From NCBI GenBank assembly GCA_963966185.1, contig CAWZYM010000007.1, forward strand, positions 74,501 through 138,500: a DNA stretch of 64,000 nt. The letters run 5' to 3'. The notes below the pieces were generated by a model. That model made no database searches, had not been told where the DNA came from, and was given only the letters and a program-made list of their open reading frames with translations. The stretch's first letter is position 1. Each line of letters starts with the position of its first letter. This document shows positions 49,601-60,349 of this stretch, one piece after another. Both the position numbers and the translations under genes were made by a program. Origin of the DNA: Rhabditoides inermis (lineage: Eukaryota > Nematoda > Chromadorea > Rhabditida > Rhabditidae).

Positions 49601-52070
49601 AGGGATAACCATATAGGATTTGGCCGTGATAGCAGACACTCCCTCCTCCATCCCTGACATACTGGGGTCATATGAAACACCGTATTCGACGAGCAAATTC
49701 AGATTACTGATAAGAAACAGTGGTCGATGTGAGTGATGTGCATGCAAGTGGTTGTGTTCATAGATTAGGGATAACCATATAGGATTTGGCCGTGATAGCA
49801 GACACTCCCTCCTCCATCCCTGACATACTGGGGTCATATGAAACACCGTATTCGACGAGCAAATTCAGATTACTGATAAGAAACAGTGGTCGATGTGAGT
49901 GATGTGCATGCAAGTGGTTGTGTTCATAGATTAGGGATAACCATATAGGATTTGGCCGTGATAGCAGACACTCCCTCCTCCATCCCTGACATACTGGGAT
50001 GATCTGAAAAACCGTATTAAACGAGCAAATTCAGACGACTGATAAGAAACAGTGGTCGATGTGAGTGATGTGCATGCAAGTGGTTGTGTTCATAGATTAG
50101 GGATAACCATATAGGATCTGGCCGTGATAGCAGACACTCCCTCCTCCATCCCTGACATACTGGGGTCATATGAAACACCGTATTCGACGAGCAAATTCAG
50201 ATTACTGATAAGAAACAGTGGTCGATGTGAGTGATGTGCATGCAAGTGGTTGTGTTCATATATTAGGGATAACCATATAGGATTTGCCCGTGATAGCAGA
50301 CACTCCCTCCTTCATCCCTGACATACTGGGATGATCTGAAAAACCGTATTCGACGAGCAAATTCAGATTACTGATAAGAAACAGTGGTCGATGTGAGTGA
50401 TGTGCATGCAACTGGTTGTGTTCATAGATTAGGGATAACCATATAGGATTTGGCCGTGATAGCAGACACTCCCTCCTCCATCCCTGACATACTGGGGTCA
50501 TATGAAACACCGTATTCGACGAGCAAATTCAGATTACTGATAAGAAACAGTGGTCGATGTGAGTGATGTGCATGCAAGTGGTTGTGTTCATAGATTAGGG
50601 ATAACCATATAGGATTTGGCCGTGATAGCAGACACTCCCTCCTCCATCCCTGACATACTGGGGTCATATGAAACACCGTATTCGACGAGCAAATTCAGAT
50701 TACTGATAAGAAACAGTGGTCGATGTGAGTGATGTGCATGCAAGTGGTTGTGTTCATAGATTAGGGATAACCATATAGGATTTGGCCGTGATAGCAGACA
50801 CTCCCTCCTCCATCCCTGACATACTGGGGTCATATGAAACACCGTATTCGACGAGCAAATTCAGATTACTGATAAGAAACAGTGGTCGATGTGAGTGATG
50901 TGCATGCAAGTGGTTGTGTTCATAGATTAGGGATAACCAAATAGGATTTGGCCGTGATAGCAGACACTCCCTTCTCCATCCCTGACATACTGGGGTCATA
51001 TGAAACACCGTATTCGACGAGCAAATTCAGATTACTGATAAGAAACAGTGGTCGATGTGAGTGATGTGCATGCAAGTGGTTGTGTTCATAGATTAGGGAT
51101 AACCATATAGGATTTGGCCGTGATAGCAGATACTCCCTCCTCCATCCCTGGCATACTGGGGTCATATGAAACACCGTATTCGACGAGCAGATTCAGATTA
51201 CTGATAAGAAACAGTGGTCGATGTGAGTGATGTGCATGCAAGTGGTTGTGTTCATAGATTAGGGATAACCATATAGGATTTGGCCGTGATAGCAGACACT
51301 CCCTCCTCCATCCCTGACATACTGGGGTCATATGAAACACCGTATTCGACGAGCAAATTCAGATTACTGATAAGAAACAGTGGTCGATGTGAGTGATGTG
51401 CATGCAAGTGGTTGTGTTCATAGATTAGGGATAACCATATAGGATTTGGCCGTGATAGCAGACACTCCCTCCTCCATCCCTGACATACTGGGGTCATATG
51501 AAACACCGTATTCGACGAGCAAATTCAGATTACTGATAAGAAACAGTGGTCGATGTGAGTGATGTGCATGCAAGTGGTTGTGTTCATAGATTAGGGATAA
51601 CCATATAGGATTTGGCCGTGATAGCAGACACTCCCTCCTCCATCCCTGACATACTGGGATCATATGAAACACCGTATTCGACGAGCAAATTCAGACGACT
51701 GATAAGAAACAGTGGTCGATGTGAGTGATGTGCATGCAAGTGGTTGTGTTCATAGATTAGGGATAACCATATAGGATTTGGCCGTGATAGCAGACACTCC
51801 CTCCTCCATCCCTGACATACTGGGATCATATGAAACACCGTATTCGACGAGCAAATTCAGATTACTGATAAGAAACAGTGGTCGATGTGAGTGATGTGCA
51901 TGCAAGTGGTTGTGTTCATAGATTAGGGATAACCATATAGGATTTGGCCGTGATAGCAGACACTCCCTCCTCCATCCCTGACATACTGGGATCATATGAA
52001 ACACCGTATTCGACGAGCAAATTCAGACGACTGATAAGAAACAGTGGTCGATGTGAGTGATGTGCATGCG
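22672..52070. repeat. Main satellite array, ~166-bp unit, about 177 copies
   Basis: Head-to-tail units with anchor actgataagaaac recurring at 166 bp (22,680, 22,846 and so on) to about 52,030. Most units differ by a handful of substitutions. Recognisable subtypes include one with aaaaccgtattaaacgagc before gacgactg, one with tgctgcatgcaagtaaatg, and ones with accaaatagg or gatgaccatatag. A few carry indels (near 24,470, 25,970, 26,290 and 28,270), where a duplicated agatagcag or a missing segment shifts the period. The array ends mid-unit at gatgtgcatgc (52,069). Each unit holds an 84-residue open frame on minus crossing unit borders; this is not a gene because 166 is not divisible by three and subtypes break it freely. 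The near-nucleosomal unit length suits a centromeric or pericentromeric satellite (inference). Confidence 0.97.
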
Positions 52071-52200
52071 TCACGGTATATGTACCTGGCTGCAGCGAAA
52101 AAAAAACACTTGACATGAAACGTCTGGTCGAGAATAGAGGGTGGAAGGAGACGACGACAGTGATGCGGATCCACCTGACGAACGTCTTTCTCCTTTTCTC

Positions 52201-52201
52201 T

Positions 52202-52236
<35 letters not shown>
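52201..52236. repeat. CT microsatellite
   Basis: ccctccctc followed by uninterrupted CT dinucleotide. Confidence 0.9.
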
Positions 52237-52241
<5 letters not shown>

Positions 52242-52500
52242 CATATATGTGACATGTCAACTTGAAATGGAAAGTTAGTGTTAGTGGCAGGGCAGGCGTA
52301 ACCTTGTTGTAATCTACATAATTGTAAGTTATTACTTGATTCGAGATAAACATTCTGATTATGATTCTGTTAGTGGCGGACAAAACAGAATTGGATATCA
52401 TCACCCGCCGATAGCAGGCTCTTCATGCCGCAGCTGCTGAAACGCATTTCAAAGAGTCGTTTGGTGGTACGCTCTCTCTTAAATTGACAAGGCGTTGCAG

Positions 52501-52645
52501 GTGAAGGACCACTCTATCTCGTTCGCGGACGGGCTGTCCTGGTCCCGCATGCTTTATGGCGTCGACTGGGCCGTGAAGGGTGACGTTCGCCATCTCGGCC
52601 CTCATCGTCGCCGTCGTTATCAAGTTCGCCGACAACATCCTCAAG
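52501..52645 (+). pseudogene. SLC35A-type nucleotide-sugar transporter exon, frameshifted
   Basis: After a gttgcag acceptor the frame reads VKDHSISFADGLSWSRMLYG and VDWAV. The next block VTFAISALIVAVVIKFADNI, ending LK at a GTGTGG donor, is offset by one base (the break is at about 52,575-52,580). The second block is the hallmark transmembrane helix plus [KR][FY]ADNILK motif of Golgi nucleotide-sugar transporters (UDP-galactose/CMP-sialate type). Only this exon is recognised with confidence; MRIHLTN near 52,165 could be part of a preceding exon. It is a damaged copy, or a gene with a consensus error, starting 430 bp from the satellite edge. Confidence 0.6.
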
Positions 52646-53094
52646 GTGTGGTGGGTGGATAAAGTCAGCTCGAAGAGTTGGGGGGTTCCCTGTTATTGAT
52701 CAAAAACACATACGCCACACACAAAATACAAAAGGTTTCTAACAAACAAAAACACAAATCAAATCAGTTTTATTTCACATGGTAATCCTCAGGCTTCGAA
52801 CTTCGAACATCGAAGGTTTTCTGGTTTCTACTAGTCGAGCCCCTACTCGAATACAGATATTTCTGGCGCGCATGTTTGGAGTCCCACAACTCACTACGTT
52901 TGGTCTGATGTTCTCCCCTTTGATGAACACATTTCTCACCAATGTGCACTTTTAACCGCACTGTACCTGTAACAATGAACAGTGATGAATTGTTTTCTGA
53001 ATGGCTATTTTGAAGACAGAATATGAATGTGTATCTCGTAATCACCACATTATGATCGGGTACGGTAAAGCATATCTACTGCAACTCCCGATCA
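52646..53094. other. Unassigned region
   Basis: No recognisable gene; AT-rich with no repeat longer than about 20 bp. Confidence 0.4.
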
Positions 53095-53166
53095 CGAGAG
53101 AGAGAGAGAGAGGGAGAGAGAGAGAGAGAGAGCGCGCGCGAGAGAGCGAGAGAGAGAGAGAGAGAG
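53095..53166. repeat. (GA)n microsatellite
   Basis: About 70 bp of GA with a central gcgcgcgc interruption. Confidence 0.9.
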
Positions 53167-53320
53167 GTATAGTGGAAGGGAGAGATTCCTGCTTTGTAAC
53201 AGTAATAATGGATTAGTTTGATAGATTGATCTACTTTCGCTTCCTTCGCTGGGGGCGATTTGTGTCAGACACTGAGACTTTCGCTTTCGATCAGATAGAC
53301 AGCGATCAGACTGACGACGC

Positions 53321-53363
<43 letters not shown>
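53321..53363. repeat. (CT)n microsatellite
   Basis: About 43 bp of CT dinucleotide, complementary to the GA run 160 bp upstream, so the pair could fold. Confidence 0.9.
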
Positions 53364-53367
<4 letters not shown>

Positions 53368-53580
53368 ATGCGATGATCGCATTCATCCCATACTGGTTAC
53401 GCCATACCACACTCCCGACTGTCTTCCTTCAGCTTCTCCTTTCACTTTCGTTTTTCGACGCCGGACTCATAATCCATAATTCAACCTAGATTTCGTTCGC
53501 GCCTGTTCGCCCGCTGATTTTGACCCCATTTTTCGGCGCGTACTGTACTCTGATGGCTTGATCGTTGGTGTGACGAAGAG

Positions 53581-53657
53581 AGCAGGGAGAAGGAGCAGGG
53601 AGAAGGAGCAGGGAGAAGGAGCAGGGAGAAGGAGCAGGGAGAAGGAGCAGGGAGAAG
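53581..53657. repeat. 13-bp minisatellite, 6 copies
   Basis: Unit agcagggagaagg repeated six times without error. Confidence 0.95.
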
Positions 53658-55385
53658 TGGAGCGGCGAAGGAGCAGAGATTTGGTCTATTACACCGCTCG
53701 GATCGCTTACACCCCGTCTCGGCAGTCAATCAGTGCCTATGAATGGTTATGACAACCGCTTCGCTCTCGCCTCCCTCGCGCCCTCCTCGCTCTGTACGCT
53801 ATTTCCCTCTCTCGGCTGTGCTTATTTTTGTTGTTGTAGGGAACCGGTCAAGACACGGTCAGTAACAGTTACAACAAAGGTGTCCCGGTATAAGAGTCGT
53901 TCGACCGGAGTGCTTGAACTCATCTATTCCGCCGATCAACTTATCCCTCTCTCTCCCTCCCTCTCTCTCTCCCTCTCCGTCCTGCGCGCGCAAGCCTCTC
54001 AAAGAGAACGCCGCGGCTATTTTTACCCACGACTGTCCACGTTTCCGCCTACTTTTTGCTACTAGTTTTCGGTAAGAGCCAGCCACTGTGCCACCAGCCT
54101 TTCTTCATGCCATGTGCGCCACATGTCCTTGCTAATTTCGCGGCACCGGGAATTTCACCTTGATTGCGTATCCTTGATTTGATGTAGTCTGTCTGATCTA
54201 TCCTAGGATCTGAATCTACTTCCCGTTTTCAAGTGAAATTTCGGATAATATAAGATGATATTGTTGTGACGCGCGCGCTCCTTTCGATTGCGCGCCACGC
54301 CGCCATGTGAGAGAGTGCGTCCCGCCGCCCGCCAAACACTTCACTCTTCACTGATCACTATCAGCCTTATCAAAATCACGCAACGTGTCTTGGTGTCTAG
54401 CCGAATCTTCTAATCACTATTCATAGCTTGTTATTGTTTGGTAGATTGTGACTCCACGTGGGGTACGGTAGGTGCCGGATAGAAGACGCGCGCGTTTGAA
54501 AGATTGGCTGCGTTCTTGCGCACATACTACTGGGTATCCCCAACCTCTTCTATCTTCCCCCAAATCTTCTTAATTATTTCACGTGCCTGATTATTGATTC
54601 AAATCCCGTGCAATCCTATCCACTCTATTTGCGTGTACTGTAATGTGTTTGCTACTAGTATAGTATTACACTTTCTTCAACTGTCTGATCTTCAGGAAGA
54701 GAGCACATAGTTCGTGTCTCACTTATGGGTACACTGGTACTCGACTGTCCCCTCTTTCTCTAACTCTCTCACACAGACACAAACCGCTCTCTCTCACTGT
54801 TGATATTTACATGCACCTTAAAAGTGGGGGTTCCCATACGTGATCGATGATCATTTGCACTTGTTGTGTGCACCAATAATCTAACCTTACCTTAGTGCGC
54901 CTCTCTCTCACTCTCCCTCTCCCCTCTACCCCTCTCTTCTCTCTCTCTCCCCCCCCCCCTCCCCTCATTATATTATTACTACCATGTTGTGAATGTCTCT
55001 CTCCAACCTTGACAATCTCGCTTCACCGATGTGTTGCCAATCAGTCTCGCTGAAGCGACATGAAAACACGCTTTCTCCCCTCTCTCCCCCCCCCCCATCA
55101 TCCGGCTGCGATCGGTCTGATCACTTTCACCTTCGCACTGCCTGTTACAGCCTGGGGCGTCGCTGATAATCAGTGATTGATGTGGCAGCGTCGAGCCGCT
55201 GTTCCCGATCGACTTACGCGTTACGCGATCCGCGCGTGTGCGCGCTGGCATGCGCGCATGCCAATCTCACTTTCCGCATCGGGTGGCAATCCGAGAGCTG
55301 TTAGATGTGTGGATCCAGTGCTGCCTCCAGCAAATGTCCACTTGCAGATATCTTGCACAACAGACTACGGACACCTCACTTTCTG
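53658..55385. other. Unassigned region with scattered CT-rich tracts
   Basis: No exon series with motifs could be assembled. CT-rich tracts lie at 53,945-53,978 and 54,900-54,965, and a poly-C run at about 55,086-55,096. Confidence 0.4.
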
Positions 55386-55395
55386 CATATTGTGG

Positions 55396-55475
55396 TATGC
55401 GCAAGCGATCCGAGAGAAACCGAGTGTGCGCAAGCGATCCGAAAAGAACCGAGTATGCGCAAGCGATCCGAGAAT
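55396..55475. repeat. 29-bp tandem repeat, ~2.7 copies
   Basis: Unit tgcgcaagcgatccgagaga plus nine further bases; three starts at 29-bp spacing with two or three substitutions. Confidence 0.9.
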
Positions 55476-57140
55476 ATATGTATCACGGAGAACCTGAATC
55501 ACATAATTCAAATCACAATATTTAAAAAAAAATACTGTTCTATAGTGAAGTCAATGTCAGCAAAGGTGCGCCTGCAAATCACAGACACCAAGTGATTTAT
55601 GCAAGTCGCCATTTCGATCTGAAAAATCACGGGGCGGCGCGGAAGAAATCAGCGCGTCCAATTCTCTAGCGCGAATGAGTTCTTCTTTTATCAACGCCAC
55701 TCCTAGTGCAATAGGGGAAGTGGTTGGACGCATATAGACGTTGTCTGGGCCGCATTTAGCGGATTCGAAAACAATGCCATCACACAGAGGGTTGTCTGAT
55801 CGCATGGCATTCGATCGACAGAGCGAAATGACCAAATTGTCGTTTTTTTCTACAATAAAACAAACAGGTAATCGGCAGCGGTGTAAGAAGATCATATTCG
55901 TAATGAGTAATGTAATTAATCGAAAGTTTATCAAGTGAAATCCCGTGGCGTTCGCTCTATGCGAAATATGATGATTCAATATGTCACAAACCTGATCTCG
56001 ACGTCACCTTTCTCGAAACAGCTGATCAGCTGATTGCCCTGCCCCCCCCCCTCGGAGGTATTCTCGTTTTCGCTCTCGCTTCTCGCTGTAATCCATAGTA
56101 AATACGATATGTTTACTCTCGTGTACCGTATCAGATCAGATGTGATTGGGACTTGTTGCAATTCACTTGCAATACATACACACCCACATTCTGCGCTCTC
56201 TCCGACCGCCACGCTCTCTAGCCGCGCTCACTAGGCCCCGCCCACGCAGAAGGCGTTCCCTTATTAAGGTACGCGCCTTATAGGCCTGCGGGCGACGGCG
56301 CGAGATTTATCACCCTCCCTTTCCCCTACTCTCGCCCGATTTGCATGTGACAGACATTACACCTTTCACTCTCATGTCATTCTTCCGTGATTTATACTCC
56401 ACGTGTGTGTATCTGTTATCTGTTACCGTATGTTACCTATCTGTTACCGTATGCTATCTGTTATCTGTTACCGTATGCTACTTTCAGCGACTACACTCAA
56501 TCCACTACACAAACACAACCACTTCCACCGCTACCCTTTTACTACAACTCGCGATGCAGATCCACTGGTGAGTGTCGCTGTGGGCGTGACTTGGAGGGGC
56601 GGGGCTTGACCCAGATATCCGCGCCGCGCTCTCTCCTCTCGCTTCACCCGCTATCTCTCTCAGTTGGCTCACACTCTGGGATGCCTATCCATCAAAAGTA
56701 CAGCCCTATGATCCGGGATAAAGTGTCTGTGGAAAGGGAAAGTGTCGCGAGATCGGGCAATCTGCACCATCTCTCTCTCTCTCTCTCTCTCTCTCTGCGT
56801 GCGCGACAAGGTGACATGTTGTTCCGGATAGGCTGGGGATAGTGGGGAGAGATTCTCGGCTGATCTGACTAGCAAGTTTTCTCTCTCTGTCTCCCTTCCC
56901 CTTTCGATCAATCAGCTCAAGAAAGAAAGAGAAAGCCACCCTCTTCGCGACCTTCGGGATCGAGCGAATGGAACCGTTCCACAGAGTGCAGTGTTCCGTA
57001 GTGCATACACGCCTTGTCACCCACACACTAGCTCTGCACAACCTATCACACCGTACACGTGCGCGCGCGCGCGCCAACCCATAGGGCATGTTACTGCAAT
57101 CACAAAAACAACGACGAGAATGTGTTGTCCATGCAACAAC
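55476..57140. other. Unassigned region
   Basis: No gene recognised. Notable pieces are a GC-rich stretch with ccccgcccacgc at about 56,236, short repeats of atctgttatctgttaccgta at 56,410-56,480, a (CT)n run at 56,770-56,796, and a gcgcgcgcgcgc run at about 57,060-57,073. Confidence 0.4.
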
Positions 57141-57471
57141 ATGGTGTACGACAAGATTTATGTGTTTTCTCTCTCTCCAGGTGTATCGTCGCGCTGCTTG
57201 TCTGTGCACAACTCATCGACGCCTTCCCACTATTTGGCTCGTTCCGACAAGTCGAGACTACGACTACCTCCGAGCCAGTAGTGATCCACCACAGACACCG
57301 CAAGGTACGGTATTCGAAAAAACTACAGTAGCCTATGCCTAAATACAGTACGCCTTCCAGCACCACCATCGCCAGCACAAGAAGCGGCGCTCGCTCGCGT
57401 CCAAGGAGGACGCGAAAGCGGCGCGCAACAAGCAGATCATGCTCACCAAGCCCTACTGGCCCTGGCCCTGA
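57141..57471 (+). CDS. Small secreted basic protein or peptide precursor (79 aa, 3 exons)
   Basis: Exons 57141-57145, 57181-57304 and 57361-57471 join in frame, with introns of 35 and 56 nt bearing GT-AG ends. The start gives a textbook signal peptide (MVCIVALLVCAQLIDA, likely cleaved before FPLFGSF). Then comes an acidic/Thr linker (ETTTTSEP), a His/Arg-rich stretch (HHRHRKHHHRQHKKRRS) with a furin-type KKRR site, and a Lys/Ala-rich C-terminus ending TKPYWPWP. The layout fits a secreted precursor whose dibasic cleavage would release a C-terminal peptide of about 26 residues; a metal-binding or cationic antimicrobial role is also possible. No family is recognised. The alternative donor two bases upstream breaks the frame, so the five-base coding exon 1 is preferred; a longer N-terminus starting at an in-frame ATG (57,120) would add MCCPCNN. 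Confidence 0.6.
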
Positions 57472-57522
57472 TCAGCTGATCACTACTGATCACTATCACT
57501 ATCAGCTGATCAGCTGATCGCT
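57466..57522. other. Cluster of TGATCAGCTGATCA palindromes
   Basis: tgatcagctgatca at 57,469 is a perfect 14-bp palindrome, followed by actgatcact, atcagctgatcagctgatcg and related words, immediately overlapping the stop codon of the small secreted protein. It could form cruciforms or be an RNA hairpin in the 3' UTR. Confidence 0.6.
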
Positions 57523-58210
57523 GCCTTACCACTCAGGTCCTTCTCTGTACATTCTGCCATGTCATCCCATCCTTGATCTCTCGCCTTCTTGCCCTAGTCT
57601 GTGTGTCTAATAACCTTCCACTGTAGAGTATCCATACCCTGACAAATGGTGCAATACACTTACACTGGGTCACACACGCTGCCGAACCATTGCCATAATG
57701 TGCCTACGATAAAGATATACTATTCTATTGATGTAGTGAAAGACCACCCAGGGAGATTTGCCACAGGCGGTTTGTTTGCGGTGGGACGGTTTCTTTACGT
57801 GCGCGCTCTCGCATCGGCTGATTTCGATGTTATGAAATAGAGTTAGGGAATTCGATCCGGGATCGTTGGAAGAAGAAGAAGCTGCCGCGTGTTTTCTACC
57901 ACTATTCCCCGCACACACACGCACATCCGGACTCTTTTAGCAAACCACACTCGCATCATCTTCCTTCACATACCTTCTCGAATGATGCAAACTTGGAGGT
58001 GTTGAATACGTTTTCGAATCCGACGTTCACATCACACAGCCTCTCTTTTTGAATACAACGAAAAAAGGTAAATCATAAAAGGCATACAATGTTTTTCTGG
58101 AACAATAACATAAGTTCCGGTAGCAGCTGTATGCACAGTACTCTTGTATAAGTGAATAATAGCATGGCAGTCGCTATAAAAAGCGAGCGTCGAGCATGCT
58201 CTCTATTCCA
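57523..58210. promoter_or_regulatory. Intergenic region with TATA box for the 58,211 exon
   Basis: Mostly unassigned. ctataaaaagcg at 58,174-58,185 is a strong TATA box about 30 bp before a predicted start site and 36 bp before the ATG at 58,211, implying a very short leader. The rest shows no coding signal. Confidence 0.5.
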
Positions 58211-58275
58211 ATGGCATCGTTCTACCTCTTCCTGTCTTTATTCGCGCTAGCCGCTGCGAGGCCCGACCCCATACT
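58211..58275 (+). CDS. First exon of a secreted protein (signal peptide), rest not found
   Basis: ATG followed by a clear signal peptide (MASFYLFLSLFALAAA) then RPDPIL, ending at a GTGAGT donor in phase 2. A TATA box lies 36 bp upstream. If the donor is not used, a TGA ends a 22-residue peptide. The presumed first intron would contain the 58,301-59,096 foldback element; no acceptor exon could be assigned, so the gene may be broken by that insertion. Confidence 0.5.
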
Positions 58276-58300
58276 GTGAGTCCCGGATCTGACATGGAGT

Positions 58301-59096
58301 GTCGTTTAGGTCACAGAAGCCGATGGTGACCAAACTGATGTCAGAGATACCCTAGGAGGTCACTAGTCGAAAACCGTTTTCAAATCCACAAGACCGGCCA
58401 TACGTTTCGAGATATTCACGTTTCAAATTTTGGAGCTAAACCGTGTGGATTGCTTTTGCGGCCTGTCACTTCATTCACGCGATCCATGAAACAGCTGCGG
58501 TGGCCTAGTGGTTAGAGCGGCCGTCTGTCAAGCGACAGGGTGTGGGTTCGCTCTCCGGATAAGCTTTTTTCTTGCCGACACTTTCCGGACTTGTACTTTT
58601 TTGGTGACAATTGGGCAGTTGGTAGAAAACTCCTATCATCTTCTTTTTTCAAATCGAACAATCATTTGCCTTGTTGAGGGCTCATTACAAAATATTTGCG
58701 TTCTTTAAACTTCATTTTTTTTTCAAAAAATCGAAAATATTACCGACGAAGGTTTCCACGTGATCCCCTCACCATGCGTGACTCCAACCATTCGCACAAA
58801 AAAGTACAAGTCCGGAAAGAATCGGCAAAAGGATAAAGCATATCCGGAGAGCGAACCCACACCCTAGGCTTGACAGACGGCCGCTCTATCCACTAGGCCA
58901 CCGCCGCTGTTTCACAGCTCGCGCGATTGGAGTGACAGGCCGCAAAATCCACACGGTTTAACTCACAAATTTGAAACGTAAATATCTCGAAACGTATGGC
59001 CGGTCCTGTGGATTTGAAAACGGTTTTCGACTAGCGACCTCTTAGGGTATCTCTGATATCAGTTTGGTCACCATCGGCTTCTGTGACCTAAACGAC
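58301..59096. mobile_element. Foldback element with tRNA-like promoters in both arms
   Basis: gtcgtttaggtcacagaagc at 58,301 is the reverse complement of the sequence ending at 59,096, and complementarity continues for about 300 bp per arm (left to about 58,600, right from about 58,800) with some 10% mismatch. Each arm contains a tRNA-like segment: tggcctagtggttagagcgg (A box, 58,501-58,520) and gggttcgctctcc (B box, 58,544-58,556) on plus, mirrored on minus at 58,907-58,844. It looks like two copies of a tRNA-derived SINE head to head, or one long foldback transposon. Confidence 0.75.
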
Positions 59097-59792
59097 TGAG
59101 ACGTGTGAATGGTCCCTCTCTAGCCTCTAGCGGTCTGTCTCTTCAAAACTGCTACCTGGCTTAGTGAGTTAGCAACGCCTAAGAAAAGGTGCCCAGCAAC
59201 GAGTGTTTGGAAGATGAGGTAGCTAATCCAAGGAGACTGTCCACACCTGTAGAGTTTCGTGAGTTTCGCCGTTTCGCACACGATCGCTACTGAAACGCAG
59301 TCGTTTCCGAGTTGACTTCCGACTTCTCCGTATAAGTCCTTCTTGACAACGGGAGTCAGTATTGTACTTAACACCTATTCGCGTAGAGAGTTTGCATAGA
59401 GAGCATTCCACAATCAAACAACTTCACTGATCACTTCTCCTGCAGTGGCCGCGGTTGTTTATCATCTAACTGACTTGCGCCCAAAAAGTGTGCAGCGGGC
59501 ACAAAAATATCAACATATTAGTGACTTTGTATGGTGAGCTTATAGTTGTTGGTCGACACTCTGCCGGTCACGTGCTATCTTCGCACCTAGACTGCACTCT
59601 ATTATTAGAACGTATACCGCAAATACGATTGGTACGGTAACAAGTGTTGGCTGAAAGACATGAGTAACGATGGTAGGAAGTTATTTTTCGAACACGAGAA
59701 AAGCATACATTCGATATTCGATGTCAAGAGCTCATCGTAAGATACACAGTTCAGCAATGAGGTTGGTGGAAAGGACGACTCAATTAAAGGTT
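59097..59792. other. Unassigned region
   Basis: About 700 bp with no recognisable gene or repeat. Confidence 0.4.
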
Positions 59793-60091
59793 GTGTACAC
59801 TCTGAATTTCGAAGTTGAGTTAGTGCCGGGATGTGAAAATGTGTTGAAAATGATGTACTTTTGTCAATGCAACTATGTGTCGGAGATACCTAAAAGTCGA
59901 TGAAAAATTCTGTTGAACATTGAAAATTGGCACCAATTGGCACCAAATTCTGCATTTTCATACATTTTGCGCTGAATTTTCACCAACTTGCAGACATTTT
60001 CAGCAAATAGTTGTATTGACAAAACTGAGTCGTTTTCAACATATTTTCACATACCCGGTGCTAACTCAACTTCGGAATTCAGAGTGTACAC
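59793..60091. mobile_element. Short foldback/MITE element (~300 bp)
   Basis: Starts gtgtacactctgaatttcga and ends with the reverse complement (gtgtacac at 60,084-60,091). Arms of about 130 bp match with some 10-15% divergence, including ttttgtcaat and its complement near 60,018. Nearly the whole element is stem, with a small loop about 59,935-59,955. No coding capacity. Confidence 0.8.
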
Positions 60092-60180
60092 TTTCTAAAA
60101 AATTTCATGTGCTCTATTCAAGTAGTGGTCAGTATCTTCAAACGAAATTGCCTTAAAAACACTCCAAACTATTTTAAAAA

Positions 60181-60306
60181 GTATCACAGCGTATCGCCAC
60201 GCACTGCAACTCCGAAAACGAGAACAACACATATTTCATTGACTTTTATAATAATTCAACTCGTAAAATAAGCAACAGAGACATGAGACGAGCGAACGTG
60301 ACAGAC
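60181..60306. repeat. Dispersed repeat, copy 1 of 2
   Basis: Matches 62,282-62,412 in direct orientation at about 85-90% over 126 bp (shared words gtatcacagcgtatcg, ttataataattcaac, caacagagacatgagacgag). It lies about 200 bp past the stop of the histone-fold gene. Confidence 0.9.
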
Positions 60307-60349
60307 AATTACAGTGGAAAAATGCGTTGGCCGCGAGAGAGCAGATTGC

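Noticed and set aside
22732..51838. Hundreds of 84-residue minus-strand open frames, nearly identical in every satellite unit
   Set aside because: The unit is 166 bp, not a multiple of three, each frame spans about 1.5 units and overlaps the next, and sequence subtypes truncate it without compensation. This is a by-product of a stop-poor satellite.
19644..52070. CRISPR-like array of direct repeats
   Set aside because: The whole 166 bp repeats with no unique spacers, and the context is a eukaryotic genome.
53001..53489. Frames through GA/CT microsatellites on both strands
   Set aside because: Low-complexity by-products with no conserved motif.
58497..58558. Functional tRNA gene
   Set aside because: Lies inside a large inverted repeat with a mirrored copy; no good acceptor-stem closure, so treated as part of a mobile element.
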